64,000 nucleotides of DNA from Nonomuraea ceibae (GCF_019396325.1 NZ_JAHKRO010000043.1:1-64000); one strand, 5' to 3'; numbered from the stretch's first letter, positions 31,758-41,109 are shown. The notes: generated from the letters alone by a model not told the origin. Made by a program: numbers and translations.

Positions 31758-32992
31758 TAGTGCGGTAGATCGAGCGGCGGCACCGGGAAGCCGCCTGCGG
31801 TCGGCTCTTCGCCGAGCTCCTCGAACTCGGCGTCGACCTGTGCCTTCCTGGCTTCCCGTCGCCGCTGGCCGACGGTGTCGAACCGCATCCAGATGGCCAG
31901 TACGCCGACGACGATGATGCCCCCGAGCGCGACGGAGACGGTTCCCGGACTCTGCGTGATCGTCCGGACGGCGGCGACGAGGAGGATCCAGCCCAGGTTG
32001 ACCGGGATGAGGATCTTCCAGCCCAAGGCCATGAGCTGGTCGTAGCGCACGCGGGGCAGCGAGGCGCGGACCCAGATGATGAAGCAGAACGTCAGCGCGA
32101 ACTTGATGAAGAACCAGAGCATCGGCCACCAGCCCTCGTTCGCGCCCGCCCACAGCGAGATCGGGAACGGCGCCCGCCAGCCACCCAGGAACAGGGTGAC
32201 CGCGATGCCGGAGGCGGTGAACGTGTGCAGGTACTCGCCCATCATGATCAGAGCGAACTTCAGCGACGAGGAGTACTCCGTCTGGAACCCGCCGACCAGC
32301 TCACCCTCACCCTCGGGCAGGTCGAACGGAATCCGCGCCGCCTCACCGAACATGCAGACCACATACACCAGGAACGACGGCAGCAGCATGACGCCGTACC
32401 ACAGCGACGTCTGCGCGTTCACGATCTCCGAGGTCGACAGCGTCCCGGCGAAGATGAAGACGGCCACGAACGACAGGCCCATCGCGATCTCGTACGAGAC
32501 GACCTGCGCCGCCGACCGCAAACCACCGAGCAGCGCGTACGGCGAGCGCGACGACCACCCGGCCAGCACCACCCCGTACAGCGAGATGGCCCCCATCGCC
32601 AGCATGAACAACACCGCCACCGGCAGGTCGACCAGCTGCAACGGCGTCTGGTGCCCGAACATCCACACCTTCGGCCCGAACGGCACGATCGAGAACGCCA
32701 CGAACGCCGGAACCACCATGATGACCGGAGCCAGCAGATACAGCACCTTGTCCACGGTGTTGGGGAGGAGATCCTCCTTCAACCCCATCTTGATCGCGTC
32801 CGCCACCGACTGCAGGATCCCGAGGGGACCCGCCCGGTTGGGTCCGATGCGGTTCTGCATCCTGGAGATGAGCTTGCGCTCGAACCAGACCCCGAACACG
32901 ACCCCCAGCGACAGGAAGAGGAACAGGAACACCGCCTTGACGATGGTGATCCCCAGCGGATCCCTGCCGAAGTCGGCGAGCGTGGCTCCCAT
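31745..32992 (-). CDS. nuoH: NADH-quinone oxidoreductase subunit H (NuoH), orphan
   Basis: 415 aa, a membrane subunit of respiratory complex I that links the quinone site to the proton-pumping arm. Family motifs are intact: WFERKLISRMQNRIGPNRAG, then PLGILQSVADAIKMGLKED, EAARIPFDLPEGEGELVGGF with the essential acidic residues, and WVRASLPRVRYDQLMALGWK. About eight hydrophobic helices can be traced. Actinobacterial genomes keep nuoH inside the nuoA-N operon; here none of the other subunits is present, so this is an orphan copy flanked by a remnant and an AraC gene. It has no obvious decay. It could assemble with another complex, or be redundant. Confidence 0.93.
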   Translation of the reverse strand: MGATLADFGRDPLGITIVKAVFLFLFLSLGVVFGVWFERKLISRMQNRIGPNRAGPLGILQSVADAIKMGLKEDLLPNTVDKVLYLLAPVIMVVPAFVAFSIVPFGPKVWMFGHQTPLQLVDLPVAVLFMLAMGAISLYGVVLAGWSSRSPYALLGGLRSAAQVVSYEIAMGLSFVAVFIFAGTLSTSEIVNAQTSLWYGVMLLPSFLVYVVCMFGEAARIPFDLPEGEGELVGGFQTEYSSSLKFALIMMGEYLHTFTASGIAVTLFLGGWRAPFPISLWAGANEGWWPMLWFFIKFALTFCFIIWVRASLPRVRYDQLMALGWKILIPVNLGWILLVAAVRTITQSPGTVSVALGGIIVVGVLAIWMRFDTVGQRRREARKAQVDAEFEELGEEPTAGGFPVPPLDLPHYHGR

Positions 32993-33048
32993 GACGTGCT
33001 GCCCCTTCCCGTCCCGGCACGCCGTTCGGCCGGGAGCGGAAGGTCACG

Positions 33049-33837
33049 CTATTCGGCGAGCCGCCCGGTGTCTTGAACGAATGCGAACAGCTGCGCGGGC
33101 GTCAGCCGCGACATCGCCCTGACCTCCCGGGTGAGATGCGGCTGGTCGGCGAAACCGCAGCTCAGGGCCGCGTCCAGGGTGGCTGACGGGCGGCGCCAGC
33201 TGTCCACGGTCCGCTGGAAGCGGGCGATCCTAGCGACGGTCTTGGGTGACAGACCCACCACTCTGCGGAATCCGAGCTCGACGTACCGCCTGCTGACACC
33301 GAGCTCGGCGGCGAGGCCCGCGATCGTGCGCGGACAGTCCGGGGCCTGCAGCCGCCACCAGGCGCGCATGATCAGGTGGTCGCGTCCCGGGCCGGGGCAC
33401 AGCCACGCCGTCAGGCGCTCCCACAGCAGGGCGAAGCGCTCATCCCAGCTCGCTGACTCGCCCAGCCGCCCCGCCAGCTCCTCGGCCCGGGCTCCGAGGA
33501 GGTCAGCGAGCGGCACGGTCGCCCCGGCCACTTCCCGGACCGGCGCGCCCGTCAGCCCGGACATCCCGGCGGGGGTGAGCCCGACCGCCATCCCGTGACG
33601 CCACGGCGTGTGAACCGCGAACGTCGCGGTGGCACGCGGGCCGGTGACGATCGGGCTCATGCCGGTGAAGTCGACGATCAAGGTGGCCGCGTTAAGCGGC
33701 AGCATCCGCGCGTCTGCCGCCGTCCGCGTCCGGAACCCCGCCGCCCCCAGCGCGTACGGGCGCAGGTGCGGCGGCGACCGCCGCACGATCATCTCGTACG
33801 GCTCAGCCTGCCTCAGCGCGGGCACCGAGTGGATCAT
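33049..33837 (-). CDS. AraC family transcriptional regulator
   Basis: 262 aa. The C-terminal third carries the double HTH: TIAGLAAELGVSRRYVELGF with RRVVGLSPKTVARIARFQRT, then ATLDAALSCGFADQPHLTRE. The sensing domain at the N-terminus (RPYALGAAGFRTRT and MLPLNAATLIVDFTG) is similar to the group that ends ...QLFAFVQDTG. The ligand is unknown. It begins 845 nt upstream of the orphan nuoH start and is co-oriented with it; the gap between their ends is 56 nt, so they may share a transcript. Start at ATG 33837. Confidence 0.9.
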   Translation of the reverse strand: MIHSVPALRQAEPYEMIVRRSPPHLRPYALGAAGFRTRTAADARMLPLNAATLIVDFTGMSPIVTGPRATATFAVHTPWRHGMAVGLTPAGMSGLTGAPVREVAGATVPLADLLGARAEELAGRLGESASWDERFALLWERLTAWLCPGPGRDHLIMRAWWRLQAPDCPRTIAGLAAELGVSRRYVELGFRRVVGLSPKTVARIARFQRTVDSWRRPSATLDAALSCGFADQPHLTREVRAMSRLTPAQLFAFVQDTGRLAE

Positions 33838-34062
33838 GCCGTGGCCGGCAGGAGCATGGCGCGTGCCTGACGTGCGTCAGACACGTTCGGAATCCTTCAT
33901 GTGCCTAGCATGCCTGACACTCCAACAGCACCGAAGGTAGCTGGTGGGCCCACGGGGCATCGCGCGTGGACCTCCCTGGCGAGGGATGTCCTTGATCGAG
34001 CCTCGCCTGCCGCTCGCTCCAGCTCGATCGGGGCCAGCGGGGCCCTTCCTCGATGGGTAAAA

Positions 34063-34233
34063 GTGGGTCCTGCTGGTCTCGGTGAAGCTGTGCTTGGCGT
34101 AGAACCGGCGCGCCCGGGTGGAGTCGCGGAGGGTCCACAGATGCACGTCGTCGTACCCGGCATCCCGCATCCCGTCCAGCACGGCCGTCAGCAGGGCCCT
34201 CGCGATGCCGCTGCCCCAGACGTCCGGGTCAGG
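34063..34233 (-). pseudogene. GNAT acetyltransferase remnant
   Basis: About 57 residues: PDVWGSGIARALLTAVLDGM with RDAGYDDVHLWTLRDSTRAR and RFYAKHSFTETSRT. This is the acetyl-CoA loop (variant W-G-S-G-I-A) and the final strand of a GNAT. The N-terminal half is missing or out of frame, and the usual C-terminal end is not found. No intact start remains. Confidence 0.7.
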
Positions 34234-34704
34234 AAGCGGAGGCCCCGAACACGGCGGGGCTCGTCGTCGAGCTGGAGGCGCGGTGCTGCCGCCGACGTGG
34301 CCATTGGCCCGGCTGTAGAGGATTGGGGAGCCGGCGGGGATGGCGTGTCGCCGCAGGTTGGGCATGCCGGCCTACGTTCCAGAAGGTCCGGATGCGGGCA
34401 TGGGACGAGATCGCCTGGACTCCGAGATGCACCTGTGGGCGAACGGCAGCTGGTTCGAGTCCGACGGCGGCGGCTCAACCCTGCCGCGGTGCCGACCCGA
34501 CGATCCGCCTCACCCTGGTCGCGCATGGGCGGCTCGATTCGCTCTTCCCGCAGGTGCGCAAGCAGTTGCTCACGCACCCCGGGCCAGAGCCCCTGCTGTA
34601 CGGTCACTTCCGCCAGGACGGGTGGCCGTCTCTTTTGATCGTTACGGGTGGGACTGAGGCCTCCGCCTGGTGCGCGGCGGAGGCATCTCACCTTGGTGCG
34701 GGCA
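34234..34704. other. Stretch with no recognisable gene
   Basis: About 470 nt. A plus frame (34340-34657, 105 codons) and a second, shifted frame (containing TIRLTLVAHGRLDSLFPQVR) overlap and could be pieces of one decayed gene, but I recognise neither. Confidence 0.35.
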
Positions 34705-34983
34705 CTACTCCTTGCCGCCGCCCGCCCCGTTCTTGGACTGGTTGAGCATGCCGCCGAGCGCGCTGAGACTACCGGCGGCCTGGCCGGCGGGGACGGCCTT
34801 CGACACCGCTTCGAGGGCGATCTGAGCCATCTTCTGCATGTGTTCGGCGGCAGTCTTCATGGCCTCGCCGGCGCGCTGGGCGGCGGCCTGGTCGTTGCCG
34901 GCCGCCAGCTCGATGCCCTTGGTGAGGACCTTGCTGACCTCGGCCATGCCGCTCATGTCACGGAACAGGTTGGCGGCGGCCAC
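34705..34983 (-). CDS. Hypothetical helical protein (5' end uncertain)
   Basis: 92 aa from ATG 34983; Ala/Gln/Lys/Glu-rich and helical (MAAANLFRDMSGMAEVSKVL, AAAQRAGEAMKTAAEHMQKM), ending NGAGGGKE. The same frame continues upstream without a stop to about 35190 (HEIDSAAPILPTDIAPIATG, DIDVKVAPLTPTEARFQTIQ), and the extension looks like coding sequence. No ATG or GTG is available there, so either a rare start is used, or the gene has lost its true 5' end. It follows the next gene by only a few nt. Function unknown. Confidence 0.5.
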   Translation of the reverse strand: MAAANLFRDMSGMAEVSKVLTKGIELAAGNDQAAAQRAGEAMKTAAEHMQKMAQIALEAVSKAVPAGQAAGSLSALGGMLNQSKNGAGGGKE

Positions 34984-35190
34984 GGTGTGCAGTGCCGCGT
35001 CTATGCCGGTCGGGTTGGGGAGTGCCTGGATCGTCTGGAATCTGGCCTCGGTCGGGGTGAGAGGGGCGACCTTGACGTCGATGTCGCGGCTCCGGGCACC
35101 GGTGGCGATCGGGGCGATGTCGGTGGGCAGGATGGGCGCAGCCGAGTCGATTTCGTGCTCGGCCGCGCCGACGTGCCTGTGAGGTAGCGA

Positions 35191-35922
35191 TCAGTCGGCC
35201 TGGTCGTCGTGCTCGGACCTCGTTCCCGTGTCGAACCTCGCTGTCACGGGCGCGGTGCTCCAGTCGCTCACCTCATCGCCCCTGTCGACGCGCAGCAGCC
35301 GTGCCTGCGTGGCTTCCATCAGTTGGTCGGCGCCAGGTAGGAACTCCGGGCCGTTGACGAAGTGCATGACGGCTCCGACGACGTCGTGGCTGTCGTCCTC
35401 GTCGAGGGCCTCGGCGTCGAGCGGCCTCCAGCCCGTTGCGGTGGCCGCCGCGAGTAGGCGAGCGGGGTCGTGGACGTGCACCTCCAGCAGGCTGATCGTG
35501 CGTACGACCGGCCCTGGGAAGGCGTCGAGGCGGGCGTCATGCGGCGTGCGGCTCTCAAGGTCGCCACCGAGGCCGGCCGAGTCGCCGCGGCCGCGCCGCA
35601 GGGACTCCCACGTGCCGGCCAGCTCAGGGGCGTCGGCCCAGGTCCCGTTCACGACATCGGCCAGCGTACGGCGGAAGGAGGCGGCGGGCGCGTCGGGCAG
35701 AGCCGCTGCGATCCGCTCCGACTCAGCGCGGGCGGCGGGGCCCAGGCCGTTCTCCAGCACCGAGGAGAGGAGGTAGGCGGCGTGCTGAGCGAGGGCGGGA
35801 TCGGTGCAGGTCAGTATGGCATGCAGGGTCGCGGGCTGGCCGGAGCGCTCGACGAGGGCGTACACCCTGCTCTTGGCGCGGGTGTGCTCGCAGTGGAAGG
35901 CGCGAGGGACGGCAGAGGTCAT
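35191..35922 (-). CDS. Hypothetical protein
   Basis: 243 aa, intact from ATG 35922 to 35191. I do not recognise it. It contains TSAVPRAFHCEHTRAKSRVY at the start, an internal FRRTLADVVNGTWADAPELA and a C-terminal region rich in acidic residues (ALDEDDSHDVVGAVMHFVNG). No transmembrane segment or signal peptide is visible, so it is probably cytoplasmic. It is immediately upstream of the helical protein at 34705 on the same strand, so both may be one transcription unit. A decayed insertion sequence lies about 160 nt away on the other side. Confidence 0.6.
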   Translation of the reverse strand: MTSAVPRAFHCEHTRAKSRVYALVERSGQPATLHAILTCTDPALAQHAAYLLSSVLENGLGPAARAESERIAAALPDAPAASFRRTLADVVNGTWADAPELAGTWESLRRGRGDSAGLGGDLESRTPHDARLDAFPGPVVRTISLLEVHVHDPARLLAAATATGWRPLDAEALDEDDSHDVVGAVMHFVNGPEFLPGADQLMEATQARLLRVDRGDEVSDWSTAPVTARFDTGTRSEHDDQAD

Positions 35923-36082
35923 GACGGGCTCTCCATCAACGTGAGGTACGTGGAAAACCGCTGGTGGGCGCGGTACGGCCACGCCCCCTGACGGAGAAGT
36001 CCTGCCCGCTGGTGCTGCTGGTACGGCCAGCTGCCCGGTTCGGTGTTTGCATCGTACCGCTTGGGTGTTGTTTCGGACCGGC

Positions 36083-36335
36083 GGGCGGCCGGAGAAGCAC
36101 CCGCGGCGGGAGATCGTCGACGCCATCCTTTACGTGGTACCTGCCTACCGACCTGCCTCCCTGGCAGACCGTGTACTGGTACTTCCAGCAGTGGGAGCAG
36201 GTCGGCGTGACCGAGGCCCTTCTGTGCGAGCTGCGCATCAAGGCTCGCCGCCAGAACGGCCGTGACGGCGAGCCGTCCGCGGGAATCATCGACTCCCAGA
36301 GCGTCAAAGGCGCCGACACTGTCGGGCGTGACAGC
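36083..36335 (+). pseudogene. IS5-type transposase remnant (DUF4096-like)
   Basis: GRPEKHPRREIVDAILYVV in one frame is followed, after the loss of about nine codons and a frame change, by PTDLPPWQTVYWYFQQWEQV with GVTEALLCELRIKARRQNGR and GIIDSQSVKGADTVGRDS. This is the N-terminal DUF4096-like domain and the first catalytic Asp of an IS5/IS4-family transposase. The rest of the DDE domain is missing and no terminal inverted repeats were recognised. Confidence 0.8.
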
Positions 36336-36402
36336 CTGCTCGGCGGCATCCTTGCTGCTGAGTGGCCCGGACTGGACGCGCTGAATCCTGGCTGGACTGG
36401 CC

Positions 36403-36640
36403 TTGGCAGGAGGGGCCAGCTTGATCATCGCGTTCCTTATCGGCCCAGCGGCCCGCCGCCTGGCCGGCGAGACCACCTCGCTGACGGCCGCTGAACGCAG
36501 GCAGCTGACCCCCAACGAGCGCGTACGCCGCCCGTCACACCCTGATTCAGGCCGCCACCGGCCTGGTCGTCATCGGCGGCGTGGTGCTCACCGCCCAGGG
36601 CCTCTGGTACACCGCCAAATCCTTGGAAACCTCCCTATGT
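36403..36640 (+). pseudogene. Remnant of membrane-anchored pentapeptide-repeat protein
   Basis: One frame reads GGASLIIAFLIGPAARRLAG with ETTSLTAAERRQLTPNER, a shifted frame reads AARHTLIQAATGLVVIGGVV with LTAQGLWYTAKSLETS. Together they form the two-helix N-terminal module that precedes pentapeptide repeats in many actinobacterial proteins. The repeats themselves are lost, and a frame break lies at about 36517. Confidence 0.6.
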
Positions 36641-37275
36641 CCGAGATCACGACCTCTGCACCTCGCATGACAGCAGAAGCGAACTCCCCGAGCAGTGCAC
36701 CGCCGCAAGCCTGGGGGCCTCGAGGTGATGCCGCTCGCCAGACCTGAGACCGACGTGCTCGCGGCCCTGACCATCGCTCCCGGCTTGGCTCCGCAGTTAC
36801 CGTCTCCACCGCCATGTTCTGGAGTTCAGGGTGGAGCTTGAGAGTGTGCACGCTGCGCCTTGTCGTCACGGCGCTGCACAGGCGGCACAACCGCCGGCAG
36901 TTGCGTCGCGCGCCGGCGGCGCCCGGCCCTGGGCGCAGGCGTCAAGGAGTCTCTGGTGGAGTGGTCCGCCAGGCCAGATCCGCCGGCTCCAGCCGCTCGG
37001 CCACGTCGCGGCGGAGCGGCAGCAGCTCCCCCGTCACCGTGTGCACCACCTCGGCCTCCCCCGAAGGCGAGCCGTGCGGCCGAGTGCCCTTCACCGCGAC
37101 CAGCGGGACTGCGCCTTCACCACGCCCGGCCGGGCACGGAAGGCTCCACCCCCAGGAACGCGCACAGCCCGTGCCAGTCGGGACGGGAGTGCGCGCCCTG
37201 GATGCGTTAATCCATGCCGTTGGTTGTTCTCCTCGATGGCCGGCATGCCCGTCGTCCAAGGGGTCGGGGGGAGCC
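36641..37275. other. Decayed region, possible sulfotransferase scrap
   Basis: About 630 nt without an intact gene. On the minus strand near 37120-37200 the frame reads PDWHGLCAFLGVEPSVPG, which resembles the sulfotransferase segment W-x-x-L-C-x-F-L-G-V. A frame further on (ending LAWRTTPPETP at 36942) may be its C-terminal part. I cannot confirm it. Confidence 0.35.
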
Positions 37276-38298
37276 TCAGGCCGTGACGGCCGAGCCCGAG
37301 GCCACCGACTGGTAGGCGAGCTCGATGACGTGCACCGCGTACGCGCCGTCCTCGGGCGAGACGGCGGTCGGCTCGTCGTCCGCGATCGAACGGGCGAAGC
37401 TCTCCACCCCGGCCGCGATCGAGTTGTACTTCCAGGTGCCCGGCTCGTACGTCGTGCCGGGCAGCGGCGATCCGGCATGGTCACGCTTGCCGCGGAAGAT
37501 CATGGCCGGCGGGTTCTGGTGCTGGTCGACGACGATGAGCCCTTCGGTCCCGTGCACTTCGAGGCGCTCGTTCCACGGCCCGCCGGAAGTGAACGTGGAT
37601 TCGACGGAGAAGAGCGCGCCCGACCGCATCCGGCCGGCCACGACCGACCAGTCCTCGACCTGGCTGACGTCGACGAGACGCTCCGACAGCGCGCGCAGCG
37701 AGGCGACCTCGCCGAACATCCACTTCAGCAGGTAGAAGGAGTGGGCGCCGGCGTCGATGATGGTGCCGCCGCCCGAGCCGTCCTGGCGTCCCTTCCACAG
37801 GCTCGGGTTGCCGAGCCGCCCGAACTCGTTGCCGCTGATCAGGGTGCGGACGAGGGTCACGTCCCCCACCTCGCCGCTGGTGACGGCGTCGAGCGTCGCC
37901 TGATAGGCGGGGACGAACCGGGTGTTCTCGTTCACGGTGAACTTGAGGCCCCTGTCGGCTGCGAGGGCGACGAGCTCGCGCGCGTCCGCGGCGCCGACGG
38001 TCATGGGCTTCTCGATCAGTACGTGCTTGCCCGCCTCCAGGAACTCACGCGCGATCTTGTAGTGCAGGTGGTGGGGCAGGACGAGGTCGACGGCCTGGAT
38101 CCGCTCGTCCTCGAGGAGCCGGCGGTAGTCGGTGCCGGCCTCGGCGCCGAGCGACTGCGCCGTCCGGGTGGCGACGTCCTGGTCGAGGTCGCAGACGACC
38201 ACGGCCTCCAGGCCGGCCGCCCGCTGGAAGGCGAGATGGTGGGCGAGCTGGTAGATCTCGCCGAGGCCGACGACGCCGAAGCGTACGGGTCCGGTCAC
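37276..38298 (-). CDS. Gfo/Idh/MocA family NAD(P)-dependent dehydrogenase
   Basis: 340 aa. The N-terminal Rossmann fold starts VRFGVVGLGEIYQLAHHLAF. AGKHVLIEKPMTVGAADARE contains the conserved E-K-P with the catalytic Lys. The C-terminal alpha/beta domain has TIIDAGAHSFYLLKWMFGEV with the D-x-G-x-H motif. This family oxidises or reduces sugars, inositols or related polyols with NAD(P). Start is taken as GTG 38298 because it precedes the Rossmann strand; the frame remains open upstream. It is an isolated intact gene in an otherwise decayed region, with no sugar transporter nearby. Substrate is unknown. Confidence 0.9.
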   Translation of the reverse strand: MTGPVRFGVVGLGEIYQLAHHLAFQRAAGLEAVVVCDLDQDVATRTAQSLGAEAGTDYRRLLEDERIQAVDLVLPHHLHYKIAREFLEAGKHVLIEKPMTVGAADARELVALAADRGLKFTVNENTRFVPAYQATLDAVTSGEVGDVTLVRTLISGNEFGRLGNPSLWKGRQDGSGGGTIIDAGAHSFYLLKWMFGEVASLRALSERLVDVSQVEDWSVVAGRMRSGALFSVESTFTSGGPWNERLEVHGTEGLIVVDQHQNPPAMIFRGKRDHAGSPLPGTTYEPGTWKYNSIAAGVESFARSIADDEPTAVSPEDGAYAVHVIELAYQSVASGSAVTA

Positions 38299-38483
38299 TG
38301 CATCGGGTCGATCGCCGTGTCCGGGCCGACCTCCCGCCTGCCGGAGAGCCGTCTCATCGAGCTCGGCGCCACCCTGGTCCACGAACGTACGCACGCGTTG
38401 TGAACCGGAACTGAACCGCGCAGCCGCCCGGCACGGCGCGACAGCGGCGGAACGCTCGTGCCCGCACCCGTCCGGCACTGCCG

Positions 38484-38760
38484 TCAGGGGGCGGCGGAGC
38501 TCAGGAGAAGTGGCGCTTCTCGTACTCGTCGATGACCTTGCCGAGCTTCGCCGGCCGCTCGGCGAACCCCACGTTCTCCGCGCCCGCCGCCCTTGCCGGG
38601 CAGGGCCCTCACGATCCCCGCGTCCGCGCCGGAGTTGTTCACCCAGCCGTTCTTGTGGGCGTACGTCACCTCGGCCGTCTGGTTGCGCGGCCGCACTTCG
38701 CGCCCGTACGAGATGCCCTGGCCGGGAATCGTCACGGTGCCGTCAGCGCCGATCCACCGC
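38484..38760 (-). pseudogene. Broken gene of unknown family
   Basis: One minus frame reads GADGTVTIPGQGISYGREVR with NQTAEVTYAHKNGWVNNSGA and GIVRALPGKG; a second frame continues AENVGFAERPAKLGKVIDEY with EKRHFS and a stop at about 38504. The frame break is at about 38595. The pieces look like real protein, but I do not recognise the family. Further remnants in 38800-39230 cannot be assigned. Confidence 0.4.
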
Positions 38761-39242
38761 GAGGCGTGATGGGGTGGCCGGCGCCGCACCGGTTGGTGGT
38801 GGAGCGGGCGACGTTCATGCCTTGCTCGGCCAGCCTGCTCCTGAAGAACGGCGGGAAGCGTCGCTAATGACGTCGGCGCTGATACTGGTGCCGTCCGGGG
38901 TCTGCCCTAGGGTGCCGGTCCCGCCGTTGACCAGCATCAACAGCTTGGCCCTGCCGAGCGAGCTCATGGTGACCGGATTGCCCGCCGGGCGCCGTTTGTG
39001 GTCTTGGCAGCCTGCGCCTTCTTGTGAGCGAGCGAATCGGATGACCCCTCGACGCGGGCTGCCCACCGGTCAGCGTGCTTGCGGCGTAGGTCGAACACCG
39101 CGCCGGCGTAGGTGCGTAGACCGTTACGCGCTCCTACCGGAGCCGCAATGGGCCGGGCTCACCACGCCTGAGCAGCCGCCGGTCAAGCGACACCGCCCGG
39201 GGAGTCAGACACGACACCGACCGTGTCGGCTGCCTCCGGCCC

Positions 39243-39598
39243 GGGCTCGCCGACAGCCCGACCGCATGGGTCGCCCGGCATATCGGGGAGTACGTGGAGT
39301 CGGGCGGCGAACTCCGCCGTACAGGCGAAGGCATGTACGGGCCGGGGAGATACATAGTGGTGGGGTCCGGTGGAAGTCTGGCCGCGCATCCGGCCTGGTA
39401 TCTCAATCTGCTCGCTGATCCGCAGGTCGGCCCGGAGAGCTTCCCGCTCGGGCGTCGGAGGCCATCGGGGCCGATCGAGGGCGCCTGTGGCGGATGATGA
39501 CGCGATTGTGGCCGCAGTACAACGGCTGCCGGAGCAAGCTCGACCGCCGGATTCCAGTGATCGTTCTGGAGGGGATCAGCGCGCCCCGCAGAACCTGA
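39243..39598 (+). pseudogene. Decayed deazaflavin-dependent nitroreductase-like (DDN) gene
   Basis: SPTAWVARHIGEYVESGGEL, RYIVVGSGGSLAAHPAWYLN and LLADPQVG in the first frame, then MMTRLWPQYNGCRSKLDRRI with PVIVLEG in a second, make up most of an F420-binding split-barrel oxidoreductase of the DDN/nitroreductase type (G-x-x-x-x-P-x-W-Y-x-N-L-x-A-x-P). A frameshift at about 39460-39490 separates them, and the 5' end lacks a start. Confidence 0.75.
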
Positions 39599-39688
39599 CC
39601 CATTCGGCCTGGCCCTGGCCCGACGACGACGCCATGCCCGCGCCAGCTCGTCCTGCCGCCCTTCCCCCTACACGGATCAAGAGGCCGG

Positions 39689-40912
39689 TCAAGACGCGTT
39701 CTTCTTGACCGGGAGCCGGACCGGGCGATGGATCAGTCCGTCGTTGGTCCAGCGGAGCGTCGACAGGTCCTCCTGGGCGCGGAGGGAGGGCAGCCGCGTC
39801 ACCAGGGCGCGGAAGGCTTCCTGCAGTTCCATCCTGGCCAGATTCGCCCCCAGGCAGTAGTGGGGGCCGTGGCCGAACGTCAGGTGCGGATTGGGCGGCG
39901 CCGTTCCGGCGAACCTCCGGATGTCGAACCGCAGCGGGTCGTCGAACGCCGACGGGTCGTGGTTGGCGCCCGTGGGGTTGGGTAGCACGACGGTGCCTTC
40001 GGGGATCACGCCGCCGGGCAGCTCGATGTCCTCGGTGACCAGCCTGAGCAGGCCGTTCCCTCCGGGACCTTCGCAGCGCAGAATCTCCTCCACCGCCGGT
40101 TCCAGGAGTTCGGGGCGGGCCGCCAGCTGCGCGTACTGGTCAGGGTGACACAGAAGGCGGAACGCGCCTCGGATGATGATCGATGCGGTGGTCTCGTGCC
40201 CTGCCATGATCAGGGTGAACACCATGTGGGTCAGCTCCGGCTCGCTGAGCCTGTCCCCCTCGTCGCGTGCCTCGATGAGCAGGTCGATGAGGTCGTCGCC
40301 CGGTTTGACGCGATGCTCGGCGATCAGCTCCCCGGCGTACGCCATGAACGCGGCGAATCCCTCTCCCCTGGCCTCGGCGCTCGCCTCGGACGTGGACAGG
40401 AACATCTCCGTCCAGCCGCGGAACTGGTCGAACCGGTCCATCGGGACGCCGAGCATCTCGCAGATCACGCGCGCGGGCAGCGGCAGGGCGAAATCGGTGA
40501 CCAGGTCGAACTCCTGGCCGGCCGCGTCGATCAGCTCGCTGGCGATCGCGGCCGCGCGTGGCCGCCAGCGTTCGATGTGTCGGGGGGTGAAGGTGCCCTG
40601 CATGATGCGGCGGTATCGCGTGTGCTCCGGCGGGTCCTGGTTGATCAGTGCCGAGGGGTCGTCCTCGAGGGAGGTGCCGCTGACCATCCTGGGAAGCCCG
40701 GGTTCGCGCAGGTTGCGGCTGCTGGCCGGCGAGGCGAGAACGGTACGGACGTCCTCATAGCCGACGATCATCGGCACCTGGTCCCCGCTCGGCATCGTGA
40801 CGGGCTCCGCCGGAGCCTCGGCGAGCCTGCGGGCCAGTTCAGGGGAGGCGGTGCCGAGCGGACCGGGCGGAAGGTCGGGCCATGGCCATGGGGTGCTGGA
40901 CAGTTCCGTCAT
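39689..40912 (-). CDS. Cytochrome P450
   Basis: A 407-aa class I bacterial P450. The I-helix has AGHETT (237-242), the K-helix E-x-x-R is E276-R279 in EEILR, and the haem loop is FGHGPHYCLGANLAR with Cys353 as the axial ligand. The length is normal for soluble actinobacterial P450s (CYP105/107-like range; subfamily not assignable here). It needs a ferredoxin and reductase, neither of which is nearby. GGAGG precedes ATG 40912; a longer open frame to 41089 is not used. It is divergent from the large membrane protein, with 197 nt between. Substrate is unknown. Confidence 0.93.
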   Translation of the reverse strand: MTELSSTPWPWPDLPPGPLGTASPELARRLAEAPAEPVTMPSGDQVPMIVGYEDVRTVLASPASSRNLREPGLPRMVSGTSLEDDPSALINQDPPEHTRYRRIMQGTFTPRHIERWRPRAAAIASELIDAAGQEFDLVTDFALPLPARVICEMLGVPMDRFDQFRGWTEMFLSTSEASAEARGEGFAAFMAYAGELIAEHRVKPGDDLIDLLIEARDEGDRLSEPELTHMVFTLIMAGHETTASIIIRGAFRLLCHPDQYAQLAARPELLEPAVEEILRCEGPGGNGLLRLVTEDIELPGGVIPEGTVVLPNPTGANHDPSAFDDPLRFDIRRFAGTAPPNPHLTFGHGPHYCLGANLARMELQEAFRALVTRLPSLRAQEDLSTLRWTNDGLIHRPVRLPVKKNAS

Positions 40913-41109
40913 GAGCGCCTCCCGGCGATGCCGTCCGACGAGCCCCATGAACGTACGAAACAACCCGTGTGCGGTCAATGACTCATCGGCCACATCCCTT
41001 TGGGACATCCCGCCGTGTCTCCGGCGACTGCAGCCGACGCTTGATCCACTTGGCCGGAGATCAGTAGGGTTGGGCGTTTTCCTCCCCATCCCCCATGCCG
41101 GAGTGCCTC

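Noticed and set aside
36814..38403. A 529-codon plus frame opposite the Gfo/Idh/MocA gene
   Set aside because: No motif, while the minus strand has a complete Rossmann fold with E-K-P and D-x-G-x-H motifs.
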